Assembly: GCA_910583875.1 (NCBI GenBank)
Contig: CAJTXT010000005.1
Coordinates: 62,001-126,000 of the forward strand
DNA from: an uncultured Vampirovibrio sp.
GTDB lineage: Bacteria; Cyanobacteriota; Vampirovibrionia; Gastranaerophilales; Gastranaerophilaceae
Length of the DNA stretch: 64,000 nt
Direction: 5' to 3'
Part shown: positions 35,903-45,018 of the stretch, one piece after another
Layout: each line of letters opens with the position of its first letter
How positions within the stretch are numbered: position 1 is the stretch's first letter
The notes under the pieces: generated by a model
The model's input: the letters and a program-made list of their open reading frames with translations, nothing else
What the model was told of the DNA's origin: nothing
The model's database searches: none
Translations under genes and position numbers: made by a program

Positions 35903-37805
35903 TTTTACCCTCATCAAATAAATAGGCTCTGCCTTGTGCTATCATTGAGAACTCAAATGTTAAATAATCAGCAATTGTTTTGTTAAAATCTTTTTCTGTT
36001 GGTATTTCGTCATTAAAATAATAAAAAGAGTGTAACCATTCGTCAGTTGGTTCAATAGTAGATTTAACACAGAATTTTGTAGGAGCTTCAATTCTATTAA
36101 ACCATACATCTAACAAATGTTGTTTCTTGTCTTTAGCATATTCTGTTTCGACTAAGCCAATGTGTGGAGATACTTTGAAACCATCGTCCTTGAAATCAAT
36201 AAATTTACATTCTTTATCTTTAGGATGTGGTTTATGTGCTGTAAATATAGCTATACATGGATTAGTTCCCACCCCATAAAAAGTATCGCCACTTAAAGTA
36301 ATTACCCCTTCTAATGTGTGGTGCTTTAGAATGTTTTCCTTATAGTTTTGTTCATCTTTTGTTTTGCCAGTTAAAGATGATTGAGGAATAATAACCACAA
36401 CCTTACCATCTTCTGCCAAGGAATCTAATAAATGTTCGACAAAACTAATTTCATATAATGACGGATTCGCTTTAGAACCTTGACTATAAGGAGGGTTCAT
36501 CATACCAACATTGGCACCTTTAAGTTGCAATTCAGCTTCATTGCATCTTAAAAAGTCTTCATCTATTAAATTGCTTTTGCCATCACCACGTATAATCATA
36601 TTTGTTGTAGCAATAGTAAACATATATGGTTGAAGTTCTATACCATGAAGCTGATTTTTACGGATACTCTCTTTTTGTGTTTCGGTTTTGGCTTTCTTTA
36701 ACATATTATGCATTGCAGCAATTAAGAATCCCGCCGTACCACAGCAAGGGTCAAAAACAATATCATCAGGTTTTAAGTCAACAAGATCACAAAATAATTG
36801 AGTTATATGTTTAGGTGTTAAAATTATTCCTAATGTTTGCCCATCACCTCCTGAATAACTCATAAATTCACCATAAAATCTTCCAAGATAATCTTCTGCA
36901 GTTTTTGTATATTTTATGGTTTTGTAAATATTATCATAAATTTGTTCAGCATAGTATTTTAAAGGAGTTTTACCTAAAATTGGGTTAATTTCATTTAAAA
37001 TCTTTGTATCTTTAATAACTGCAAATTGAGTTAATAGTTTATCTTTTTTTACAGTAGGTGAAACTTTAGAACGTTGTAAATTTTTATCAATGGCATTATA
37101 AATTTTATTTCCATCTGTGTCTATATCATCCCCTATAAGTTGTTCAAGATTAAATGACCCTTTTTCAATTTCTCGAAGAGCAAGCAAGATTCCAGAAACA
37201 ACAAGAGGCTTCTGTGTATCTTGCAAATTACCATAATTTCTTAAATCCTCATGTAAATTTTTGGCGAATTTAAGAATTTCGGTTGTTTCTTTTTGCAAAT
37301 CAGTGTTTTCGCCGAGAATTTCTCTTGTATAATATTCGTCGATATTTTCTTCATTAAATATATAAAATGATTCGACATCTGGCATTATCTTGCAATACTC
37401 ACGTTCATTTATAAATAGAGGTGTAATTTTGTGATGTTTTTCATTTCCAGAAACACCAAATGCAATGATCTTTTTATAATTAGTATTATTTATAAGATGT
37501 TTTCCATAAAAGTAAGCACCATTTACTGCGTATTGTCCGACAGATTTAGTATCTGTACTTATTAAATTCTTGTCATCATATTTTACATGTTTTGATAGAT
37601 CTGATTTATCTTCAATGACAAGTATAAAATCTTTCACAACTCCAACATACTCCGGAAAACCAACATTTCCAGTACCTTTCTTTGATGCTGTTTTTAATGC
37701 TTCGTCAATTTCTTTTATTGAACAGCCTTGTGGGTCTAAACAGATTTTTGCTTCTTTTAATAAATCATAAACCCATAAATCAGTTTTGACTTCCTTTTTT
37801 GCCAT
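35895..37805 (-). CDS. BcgI-like fused endonuclease/N6-adenine methyltransferase (RM subunit)
   Basis: I use the ATG at 37805 (636 residues), which gives a better distance to AAAGGATGG than the ATG at 37817. Residues 1-130 look like a PD-(D/E)xK nuclease: PE at 51-52, Asp59 and Glu65-Asp-Lys67 (FILVIEDK). The middle is a helical domain, followed by an N6-adenine methylase with DPCCGTAGFL (motif I) and NPPYSQG (motif IV). Such fused A subunits pair with a separate S subunit in type IIB/IIG systems such as BcgI, so no HsdR is needed, and none is present. The stop overlaps the S-subunit start. Confidence 0.83.
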   Translation of the reverse strand: MAKKEVKTDLWVYDLLKEAKICLDPQGCSIKEIDEALKTASKKGTGNVGFPEYVGVVKDFILVIEDKSDLSKHVKYDDKNLISTDTKSVGQYAVNGAYFYGKHLINNTNYKKIIAFGVSGNEKHHKITPLFINEREYCKIMPDVESFYIFNEENIDEYYTREILGENTDLQKETTEILKFAKNLHEDLRNYGNLQDTQKPLVVSGILLALREIEKGSFNLEQLIGDDIDTDGNKIYNAIDKNLQRSKVSPTVKKDKLLTQFAVIKDTKILNEINPILGKTPLKYYAEQIYDNIYKTIKYTKTAEDYLGRFYGEFMSYSGGDGQTLGIILTPKHITQLFCDLVDLKPDDIVFDPCCGTAGFLIAAMHNMLKKAKTETQKESIRKNQLHGIELQPYMFTIATTNMIIRGDGKSNLIDEDFLRCNEAELQLKGANVGMMNPPYSQGSKANPSLYEISFVEHLLDSLAEDGKVVVIIPQSSLTGKTKDEQNYKENILKHHTLEGVITLSGDTFYGVGTNPCIAIFTAHKPHPKDKECKFIDFKDDGFKVSPHIGLVETEYAKDKKQHLLDVWFNRIEAPTKFCVKSTIEPTDEWLHSFYYFNDEIPTEKDFNKTIADYLTFEFSMIAQGRAYLFDEGKNG

Positions 37806-37806
37806 A

Positions 37807-39117
37807 TCATATACCATCCTTTAAAATTTCATCAAACTTGCTTGCCATGTACAATGGAATATTATAAAGCCCATTGTTTATCTCAAAATTCGCAAGTGAA
37901 GTTCTTATGCTTATCTCGGGTTCAAATTTTTCTCGATAAACCTTAAGACTTTTTGCTTGTAAATTTGTATTAGCTTTCACTTCAACAGGAATAACATACC
38001 CGTCAGTTTGAATAATAAAATCAATCTCAGCATTTCCAGACTTACTTATCCAATAAGCAATTTCCATATCTTCAATAGTTTTTAATTGTTGCAGTACGTA
38101 TTGTTCTGCTAAAGCACCGTTAAATTCTGTAAAAATTTTATCTCCTTCAATCAAAGTTCTTGCTGGAAGCTTACTTAATGCAGATAATAAACCTACGTCT
38201 AAAATAAATAATTTAAATGCTTTGGTGTCTTCATATGCTTTTAATGGTAAAGCAGGTTTTGTAATACGGTTTATTTTATAAACCAGTCCACAATTAATAA
38301 GCCAAGATAAAGCTTCCTCAAACTCATCTGCCCTTGCTCCGGATTTTATTTTTTTATAAACAAACTTCTTACTTTCTTGAGTTAATTGACTTGGAATTGA
38401 CTCCCATAGTAAATCAAGTTTCAACTTGCCAGTAGAAGATATATGTTTTGAGAAATCTCTTGTATATGCATCTAAAATATTTTCTTGAACCTTACGAACT
38501 TTTTGAAAATCATTTGTTTCAATAAATGTACTAACCACTTCTGGCATTCCGCCAACGTAATAATATTTTTTTAACCATTCAATATACTTTTCTTTAAAAA
38601 CTTTTATATTAGGAGATTTAGGACTTTTTAGTAATTCTATAAAATTACTTTCACCAATGGCATCTAAAAATTCTAAAAATGATAGAGGATATAAATCAAG
38701 AAAATCTACTTTTCCAACCGGAAAAGAAACATTCTCATGAATAGCAACTCCCAATAAACTGCCAGCTGCAATAATATTATATTCTGGAGTGTTTTCATAA
38801 AAATATTTAAGAGCCGTTAAAGCTTTTGGGCATTCTTGAATTTCATCAAGTATTATTAGTGTTTTTTGGGCATCAATTTTAGAATGGGTTAACTCCAAAC
38901 CTTCAATAATTCTTTTTGTATCAAAATCTATTGAAAACAGATCACACATTAACTTGTCTAATTCAAAGTTTATATAAATAACCTTTTTGTATTCAGTTTT
39001 GCCAAACTCTTTCATTAACCAAGTTTTGCCAACTTGACGAGCCCCTCTGATTATCAATGGTTTTCGTTTTGAATTATTCTTCCATTCTATGAGCTTATTT
39101 ATTGCATATCGTTTCAT
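37807..39117 (-). CDS. AAA+ ATPase with C-terminal DUF4143 domain
   Basis: The ATG at 39117 after GAGAGA gives 436 residues; the longer frame upstream is unlikely. The ATPase shows IIRGARQVGKTWLM (Walker A, about 21-34), IILDEIQECPKALTAL (Walker B) and AAGSLLGVA (sensor region). The C-terminal DUF4143 region has a PD-(D/E)xK-like end, EIDFIIQTDGYVIPVEVKAN. These proteins are widespread in bacteria and archaea with poorly known function. The stop is 2 nt from the RM subunit's start codon, so all four genes may be one transcript. It may be a passenger or a defence partner. Confidence 0.85.
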   Translation of the reverse strand: MKRYAINKLIEWKNNSKRKPLIIRGARQVGKTWLMKEFGKTEYKKVIYINFELDKLMCDLFSIDFDTKRIIEGLELTHSKIDAQKTLIILDEIQECPKALTALKYFYENTPEYNIIAAGSLLGVAIHENVSFPVGKVDFLDLYPLSFLEFLDAIGESNFIELLKSPKSPNIKVFKEKYIEWLKKYYYVGGMPEVVSTFIETNDFQKVRKVQENILDAYTRDFSKHISSTGKLKLDLLWESIPSQLTQESKKFVYKKIKSGARADEFEEALSWLINCGLVYKINRITKPALPLKAYEDTKAFKLFILDVGLLSALSKLPARTLIEGDKIFTEFNGALAEQYVLQQLKTIEDMEIAYWISKSGNAEIDFIIQTDGYVIPVEVKANTNLQAKSLKVYREKFEPEISIRTSLANFEINNGLYNIPLYMASKFDEILKDGI

Positions 39118-39309
39118 ATAATCTCTCTCAGTATATAACTTAACAAAAATTAATAATAAATAACTCATCCGAAAATACGATTTTACATTTTTTTAAACGA
39201 CTTTTGAGAAATTTATAGCATTATATCAAATGACTTTGAGTGGTAATATTACATTTTTATTAACTACTTTTTCTAAAAATAAAGTTACTTAAAAATAACG
39301 TTGCCCGAA

Positions 39310-39351
39310 ATTCTCAAACTATCTGTGAAAAATTCCTAAACTGTTTGTGAA
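39310..39351. promoter_or_regulatory. Tandem direct repeat, possible operator
   Basis: ATTCTCAAACTATCTGTGAA (39310-39329) and ATTCCTAAACTGTTTGTGAA (39332-39351) match at 15 of 20 positions, with starts 22 bp apart (two helical turns). They lie upstream of the ATPase/RM genes and just after the WYL regulator gene. Confidence 0.45.
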
Positions 39352-39395
39352 TTTACACAATTGAAAGGTTATAGATAATTTAAAATGGTTTAAAT

Positions 39396-40358
39396 TTAAT
39401 AATTTTTTAAATTACTTTCCATATATTGTTTATACTCAGCTTGCAGTGATTTTGGTGCAATAATTTTGCAGCCGCTGCCCCATTTGAATACATGCCAAAT
39501 GATTTCTAAGCTTCCGCTTGCTCTAAAAGTTACAGTATAACTACCGTCCGTATTATATTTACCCCTTTGTGTCGGATGGAAATTGAATTGACTCGCTTCC
39601 TGTGCTAGTTCAGGTGAAAACAAAAGTTCAACATCAAGAACTTCACCGTGATACACACCAAAAGACTGGTTTGTATATTTTTGCAAGTTAAAATCACCTT
39701 TATCAAATGTTTTATCGGTAAGTTTTAATCCTTCAAATTTATGCAACAAATAGTTATAAATTCCATTACCTTTGGCTTTTTCCCTTGCAACAAGATAAAT
39801 CTTTTCTCCGTAAATCATTCCAAGAGGTTCAATTAATCGAATTTTATCGTTATAAATTCCATTAACCATTTTTGAATGTTGAACAGCTTCCCGAATAATT
39901 TCCAGCGTTTCTATACTAATCTTATATTGCGGCATTTGGCGGACTGCATAACCTTCTGTTTGCATATACAGTTCAATATTTGTTTCAAGAGAATTTGCAT
40001 TTTTACGGTTAAATGTCTTAATTTTTTCAACTGTTTTGGCTAATTCTGCTTTCATTTCTTTATTCGTTGTTCTGCGTTGGCATTGCTCAATATTTGCTAT
40101 CTCTTTAGGAGAAAAAGAAATCAAATTTGAAATTGAATAGTTTATAAATCCCCAATGTTTTTGAGAATCGTTTGTTTCAATTTCATCAACAGACGGAAAA
40201 ATACAAGTTAAACTATCTCTCATTCGTTCTGCAGTCCTTCGTGAAACATTATATCGTTCTGCAATTTCAGAAATCGTTACCCCTTGAATTTTTGATGACA
40301 TAAAAATTGCCAAATCTAAAATATCTGAAATTCGTGAATATCTTGGTTTATCTTGCAT
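39396..40358 (-). CDS. WYL-domain transcriptional regulator
   Basis: This 320-residue protein has an N-terminal winged helix (ISEIAERYNVSRRTAERMRDS, about 26-46). The WYL domain follows (about 140-225), with IRLIEPLGMIYGEKIYLVARE, and then a WCX-type C-terminal domain. WYL proteins sense ligands such as nucleotides or DNA ends and often regulate defence islands. The gene is divergent from the HNH pair (89-nt gap) and upstream of the RM operon, so it may control one or both. The Trp-Tyr-Leu residues themselves are partly replaced. Confidence 0.87.
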   Translation of the reverse strand: MQDKPRYSRISDILDLAIFMSSKIQGVTISEIAERYNVSRRTAERMRDSLTCIFPSVDEIETNDSQKHWGFINYSISNLISFSPKEIANIEQCQRRTTNKEMKAELAKTVEKIKTFNRKNANSLETNIELYMQTEGYAVRQMPQYKISIETLEIIREAVQHSKMVNGIYNDKIRLIEPLGMIYGEKIYLVAREKAKGNGIYNYLLHKFEGLKLTDKTFDKGDFNLQKYTNQSFGVYHGEVLDVELLFSPELAQEASQFNFHPTQRGKYNTDGSYTVTFRASGSLEIIWHVFKWGSGCKIIAPKSLQAEYKQYMESNLKNY

Positions 40359-40447
40359 AATTATTCCCCTTGAAATTATTATAGCACAATATGTCCGTAT
40401 TTGTCGCAGATATACGTTAAAATGATAACAAAATAAGGAGATAATAT

Positions 40448-41035
40448 ATGGATAAAATTAAATTATTAATCAAAAATAGAGAACAAGATACATTCGCAAT
40501 ACATTATGCCTGTGAATGTTTTTATAATGGCGGTGCTATTGCACCTTCTATTTGCTCAATCAGTATTGTAAATATGAGAACAAACAATCTGCATACATTT
40601 GCATTGCATAATTATATTTTACAAGGGAAATCATTGATTGATAGTGAAAAACAATTATTGTTAGATTTTGTTGATTTTTACAAATCATTGAACAATCCAA
40701 TATTTATTCACTGGGCAATGGATAGTTTGCAATACGGATTTAAAGCTATTTTTGCCAGAGCTGAAAACTTTGGAATATATGATTTTGATTTATCAAAAAT
40801 GCAAGATATAAATCTAAAAAATTATATTGATTTATCACTTATAAGAAGTTTAGAAATGAATAATTGCAAGAGAATTTCTGTTCTAAACGGCAAAGATGAG
40901 GCAATAAGTTTTGATAAACGTGACTACAATTTAGTCAAATTATCGACAGAAGGTAAAGTTTTAGGAATATTAGAATTATTTGAAAAATATCTCAATAATG
41001 ATTTAGTTGAATTAGATGATGATGTAATCTACTAA
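40448..41035 (+). CDS. Unknown protein, weakly RNase H/exonuclease-like
   Basis: This 195-residue protein starts after AAGGAG. I do not recognise a family. The layout FAIHYACECF, then SICSISIVNMR, and later PIFIHWAMDSLQYGFKAI and YIDLSLIRSL resembles the strand order of DEDD exonucleases, but most catalytic acids are missing. It ends 8 nt before an HNH nuclease gene and is divergent from a WYL regulator, so the pair probably works together, perhaps in defence. Confidence 0.5.
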   Translation: MDKIKLLIKNREQDTFAIHYACECFYNGGAIAPSICSISIVNMRTNNLHTFALHNYILQGKSLIDSEKQLLLDFVDFYKSLNNPIFIHWAMDSLQYGFKAIFARAENFGIYDFDLSKMQDINLKNYIDLSLIRSLEMNNCKRISVLNGKDEAISFDKRDYNLVKLSTEGKVLGILELFEKYLNNDLVELDDDVIY

Positions 41036-41043
41036 AGGTTAAA

Positions 41044-41964
41044 ATGACATATCTGAATATAATAAATAAAATTAATAAAGAATACGGAGTTGAACTCAAT
41101 GAAGACGATATCAAAAAAATAGTTTTTGGTATACAAAATAAAATGTGTTATTTTTTAACTAATCCTAATGATTTGAGTAATTCAAGAATTGCAGTAATTG
41201 TTAAATATGGACAAAATCTTATTAAACTTATCACTTATCATGATGGTTCGATAGTTTGTGTTTTACCATGTAATCATTCACAAAATGCGGATATGTTAAA
41301 TATTCCTGATATTAAAAAAGAAATTGAGTTATTAAATAAAATTGAACTAAAGAATTTAAGTCATATTTGTGCATATTGCAATAAGGCTTTGAAACCGGAA
41401 GAAAAAACAATAGATCATATCATACCAAAATCAGCTAAAGGGAAAAATATTGTTGATAATTATGTTATTTGTTGCTCAGAATGTAATACAAAAAAAGCAA
41501 ATTATGATATTAATTCTTATTTAGAAGCTAATGATAAAATTGCTTATTGTTTTGATAATTATTTACAAATGATTGATAATCAAAGAAAAAACAAGTTTTA
41601 TTCAAAATTAATTAAACAACATATCAAAGAACATATTTTCTCAAAGGCAAAAAAATACCAATTATATCGAAATGAGCGAATTAATCAAATACAAGATATA
41701 GAATATAAAATAAAAGGTAGTTCTATTTCTTTTAAAATCAATAAAACACAAGCAAAAATTTTAGATTTTTATCTTGAAAATAAAGATTTTACTGAATATA
41801 AATTATTGGCAAAACAATTAAAAATTAGTAAAAGCGAATTACAAACACATATTACTCATATCAATTGTTTAACAGGAATTTTTATACTTAAAGAAGTGAG
41901 TAAAAATGGTATCAGATTAAATGGGTTATATAAAGATAAATTAGAAATTATTAAACAAGATTAA
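41044..41964 (+). CDS. HNH endonuclease-domain protein
   Basis: This is a 306-residue protein. Residues 105-160 form a classic HNH zinc nuclease: Cys109 and Cys112 (CAYC), IDHIIPKSAKG with His125, DN at 138-139, and Cys144, Cys147, Asn148 (CSECN). The N-terminal 100 residues are unassigned. The C-terminal 80 residues (KILDFYLENKDFTEYKLLAK) look like a winged helix, perhaps for target recognition. The AAAGG site overlaps the end of the upstream gene, indicating a two-gene operon beside a WYL regulator. Confidence 0.82.
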   Translation: MTYLNIINKINKEYGVELNEDDIKKIVFGIQNKMCYFLTNPNDLSNSRIAVIVKYGQNLIKLITYHDGSIVCVLPCNHSQNADMLNIPDIKKEIELLNKIELKNLSHICAYCNKALKPEEKTIDHIIPKSAKGKNIVDNYVICCSECNTKKANYDINSYLEANDKIAYCFDNYLQMIDNQRKNKFYSKLIKQHIKEHIFSKAKKYQLYRNERINQIQDIEYKIKGSSISFKINKTQAKILDFYLENKDFTEYKLLAKQLKISKSELQTHITHINCLTGIFILKEVSKNGIRLNGLYKDKLEIIKQD

Positions 41965-42007
41965 ACAATTTTACATTAAAAACGTTATATAATTCAAAGG
42001 AGTTTAA

Positions 42008-43186
42008 ATGAAAAAGATAAGTTTATTGATGTTACTTTTAATCTTTAGTACAATCTCTGCGTGTGCCTATTTTCAAGTTAATGAATTTAAACTGGTACAA
42101 AATAATAATACAAAAATCTGTCAAGCATTTGAAGATGGTTATGTTTGTGGAAATGAAGAACCTGTTTATTATGAAAATTTTAAAGAAACTTTTTTGTCAC
42201 TAAAAATTAATTATTGGAATATGGACGGGGAAAAATGTTTACGTTTAAAGCAAGGATATAAATGTTCTAATGAAACTCCTGTTTTTTGGTTTAAAGGCAA
42301 AAAAGGAATATTAATAAAAGATAATGAAGGTAATGAGCAAATATGTTCATTGAAACGCGATGGCAGTTATGAATGTCCTCAAAATAATGAATTGTATAGT
42401 ATGCTTTTACCTTATGGAAATTGGGAATTTATAAGAGAAGAAGGCTTTTGGAAGGTTAAATACACACAAGGTTGTATAGGCTACAAAAACGGTTATATTT
42501 GCCCTAGTGAAGAACCAAGATTTATCAAAGATTTTAGAAGCAGTTTTGATTTTTCCATCTCAGAACAAATGTCAAATGATGTGAAAGTAAAAAATGGAAT
42601 ACCTCTAGATAAAAATTGTTATGAATTGAGTTTGGGTTATTATTGTACTGGAGAAATGCCTGTAATAAATAAGGTATACAAAATTGATGAACATCGCGGT
42701 ATTTTTGTATCTGATAAAAACAACCCAGGTAATAAAAAAATATGTAAACATTTTACGTTTGATGAGTACATTGATAGCGGATATAAATGCAAAGGTGAAG
42801 AACCGGTTATAACCAAAAGACCTACCACAATAAAATATAACGGCAAATCAAAGTTTCATGGTAAAGTTGAAGAAATGCGCAAAGGTATAATTGCAAATTA
42901 TGGGTTAGTTACTTGTAATCAATATAAAGACGGTTATGTTTATTGTCCCGGTGAAGAAAATAATCCTAAAAAGTATGCTATGACTTATGATTTAACGCCG
43001 GAAGAATTTAGGAAAGCAGGAAAGGAAGCCGAACGCAACAAAACGGCAACGGAACGGTTAAAAGAGAGCCTCAATAAAGGTCGTATTTATATGCGTGATA
43101 AGAATGGAAAAAGAACCGAATATAAAATTAATCCTTATACAATCGATAGGAATTCTTTGGAACTGATACCGCGTTGGTCGCATTAA
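42008..43186 (+). CDS. Probable lipoprotein built from seven cysteine-pair repeats
   Basis: This 392-residue protein has a signal peptide ending in ISAC, a fair lipobox with Cys19. The body repeats one unit seven times: Cys, then a few residues, GY-x-Cys-x-x-x-E-x-P-V. The cysteine pairs are 38/47, 77/86, 113/123, 156/165, 204/213, 246/261 and 303/313; each could form a disulphide hairpin. The C-terminal 70 residues are charged and helical. The ribosome site is AAAGGAG. I know no family with this unit. It could be a surface or periplasmic binding protein. Confidence 0.6.
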   Translation: MKKISLLMLLLIFSTISACAYFQVNEFKLVQNNNTKICQAFEDGYVCGNEEPVYYENFKETFLSLKINYWNMDGEKCLRLKQGYKCSNETPVFWFKGKKGILIKDNEGNEQICSLKRDGSYECPQNNELYSMLLPYGNWEFIREEGFWKVKYTQGCIGYKNGYICPSEEPRFIKDFRSSFDFSISEQMSNDVKVKNGIPLDKNCYELSLGYYCTGEMPVINKVYKIDEHRGIFVSDKNNPGNKKICKHFTFDEYIDSGYKCKGEEPVITKRPTTIKYNGKSKFHGKVEEMRKGIIANYGLVTCNQYKDGYVYCPGEENNPKKYAMTYDLTPEEFRKAGKEAERNKTATERLKESLNKGRIYMRDKNGKRTEYKINPYTIDRNSLELIPRWSH

Positions 43187-43219
43187 TGAATTGTATATGA
43201 TTAATTAAAAGGAATTTAA

Positions 43220-43609
43220 ATGAAAAAGAATCGTCTATCTAAAGCAAAAAATCAAACTTATCATTTCAAAAAAAGATGTGATGAAAGATTAGGTGTACAA
43301 ATTGATAGAAAAGCAATTCAAAGACGAATTAATGAACAAAAATTTGACGAGCACTTTTATTTTTTAAATAAACAATCTAATAGGGTTTCCAGATATCGTT
43401 ACAGATTTCAAGATAAATGGTATATCATTCCTTACGACAGAAATACTCATAAAGTTATAACAATATTTGAAGACAATAAACAAGATATTTTTACAGAAAC
43501 TAAAACTGATATTATTACTAAAAACACTAAAAAGAATCCATTCAACTGGTTTCAAAAACTTATTCAATGTTTTAAGGATATAAGTACATCAATTCATAAA
43601 CAATGTTAA
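43220..43609 (+). CDS. Small basic protein, unknown
   Basis: This 129-residue protein is basic, with no signal peptide. The first 95 residues look like one small alpha/beta domain (HFKKRCDERLG, then SRYRYRFQDKWYIIPYDR and HKVITIFED), a shape also seen in small phage and toxin-like proteins. The C-terminal 35 residues have an amphipathic helix. AAAGGAA precedes the ATG. It lies 33 nt after the cysteine-repeat gene and may be co-transcribed. No function is assigned. Confidence 0.5.
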   Translation: MKKNRLSKAKNQTYHFKKRCDERLGVQIDRKAIQRRINEQKFDEHFYFLNKQSNRVSRYRYRFQDKWYIIPYDRNTHKVITIFEDNKQDIFTETKTDIITKNTKKNPFNWFQKLIQCFKDISTSIHKQC

Positions 43610-43654
43610 TAGTATTATTTTGAAATAAATAAAAACAGCAATAATACAGGGTTA

Positions 43655-43777
43655 ATGAAATCTGAAGGTACAACAATTATTCTGCACAAGTATAAAGATA
43701 TATGCATATTAAACAATGAAAAAATAATATGTAAAGGAATCAATAGGGTTGACGTATATAAATATGAAATTAATTAA
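43655..43777 (+). CDS. Small ORF of 40 codons, doubtful
   Basis: An ATG after AGGG encodes MKSEGTTIILHKYKDICILN and ends at 43777, 17 nt before the next gene. The frame stays open back to 43613 without a start, so this may be the tail of a broken gene. It contains two cysteines spaced nine residues apart, recalling the cysteine-pair repeats upstream. Confidence 0.3.
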   Translation: MKSEGTTIILHKYKDICILNNEKIICKGINRVDVYKYEIN

Positions 43778-43794
43778 AATTATGAGGTTTTAAA

Positions 43795-44988
43795 ATGAAA
43801 AAAGATGATGAATGGCAAGCAAAATATTTTTATACATCTACAGAACTTAACAATTTTATTGAACCGTTGAAATCAAAATTGCTTGGTAAATCTATAGATA
43901 AGATAATGATTACTGGACATATTTATACAAGTTGCGGATATGATGACAAAGAAAATTATTGTGTTAAATATTCCTGTGATGAAAAATGGGTTATAGAAGA
44001 CAACAACGTTGAAAAACAAATCCAATCATTACCAACTCATAAAGTTTCTCTTTCTTTAGATGATCCATTGATTTTATGTTTTGGCAATATTCATTTTGAA
44101 ATAAATTACTGTGAATTTAGTAATGCACAAATTGGCATAAATACATTAAATTCTATGAGTAATGCTGATTGGCAAGATGTTAGTGATTATTTTGTCAAGA
44201 ACATTATTGGAAAGAAATTATTAGATATAAAAATAAATCAAACTTGTATACCAAATAAATACACTTCTCACTACCGAAAAAATGGTGAAAAAATGTATGA
44301 TGAAATAGTTTTTGTATTTGAAAATGGCTATCAATTAGAAATATCTTCGGATATAGATTATATGTCTTTAGCTGAAAGAATTATATGGCAAGAACAGCAA
44401 GATTTAGCACAAAGAGATTGGGATTGTTATTATGATTCAAAGCAATATTTGGATGATAATGAAAAAACATTCAAAGAGCTAATTGCTGAATCAATTCCGA
44501 TTAATGGTAATAATATGCGAATAACCGCTAATGATGAATATTCCACTGGATTTCTTGATTACTATTTTGAAATAAATAATAATGGTATTATTAGCAAATG
44601 TTATTATGGGTTTGCTATTAACAATATGAATTTTCTTTGGAATTTCGTAGAAGCTATGGTAATGTCAAAAAATGATTGTTATTTGTGTTGTGAAGAAGAA
44701 GGGCCAGAAACATATTTTTATATACAAAATCTAGATGATGATAAAATTAGATTTATACATATTAGTAATAGAATACAAGACGAAGGTTTAGTGACTGAAG
44801 ACTACAAAGTTCGTCAAGATTTTATAACAAGCAAATATAATTTTATAAAACAATTTTATACTTGCCTAATACAACCGATTAGACATTTTAATAAAACTAA
44901 TATGAGCAAGGTATGCTTGGATGAATACAATGAATTTTATAAAAATTCAATAATTGTAAAAAAATATTTGGAACTTTATAATTGTTAA
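43795..44988 (+). CDS. Acidic cytoplasmic protein, unknown
   Basis: This 397-residue protein has no signal peptide or membrane helix and is rich in Asp, Glu, Asn and Tyr. I see two similar halves. KLLGKSIDKIMITGHIYTS (about 27-45) is echoed by NIIGKKLLDIKI with ENGYQLEISSDIDYMS (about 140-190), so an internal duplication is likely. The last third has a CYLCCEEEGPETYF segment. Such acidic orphan proteins near small unknowns are sometimes immunity proteins, but no toxin is evident. It is the last gene of the accessory block before minus-strand envelope genes. Confidence 0.5.
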   Translation: MKKDDEWQAKYFYTSTELNNFIEPLKSKLLGKSIDKIMITGHIYTSCGYDDKENYCVKYSCDEKWVIEDNNVEKQIQSLPTHKVSLSLDDPLILCFGNIHFEINYCEFSNAQIGINTLNSMSNADWQDVSDYFVKNIIGKKLLDIKINQTCIPNKYTSHYRKNGEKMYDEIVFVFENGYQLEISSDIDYMSLAERIIWQEQQDLAQRDWDCYYDSKQYLDDNEKTFKELIAESIPINGNNMRITANDEYSTGFLDYYFEINNNGIISKCYYGFAINNMNFLWNFVEAMVMSKNDCYLCCEEEGPETYFYIQNLDDDKIRFIHISNRIQDEGLVTEDYKVRQDFITSKYNFIKQFYTCLIQPIRHFNKTNMSKVCLDEYNEFYKNSIIVKKYLELYNC

Positions 44989-45018
44989 ATACTCGTTTTT
45001 ACTGTTACAAATAATCAT

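Noticed and set aside
35895..39117. Classical type I R-M system with missing HsdR
   Set aside because: The methylase has its own PD-(D/E)xK-like N-terminus and BcgI-like sizes, so a separate HsdR is not expected.
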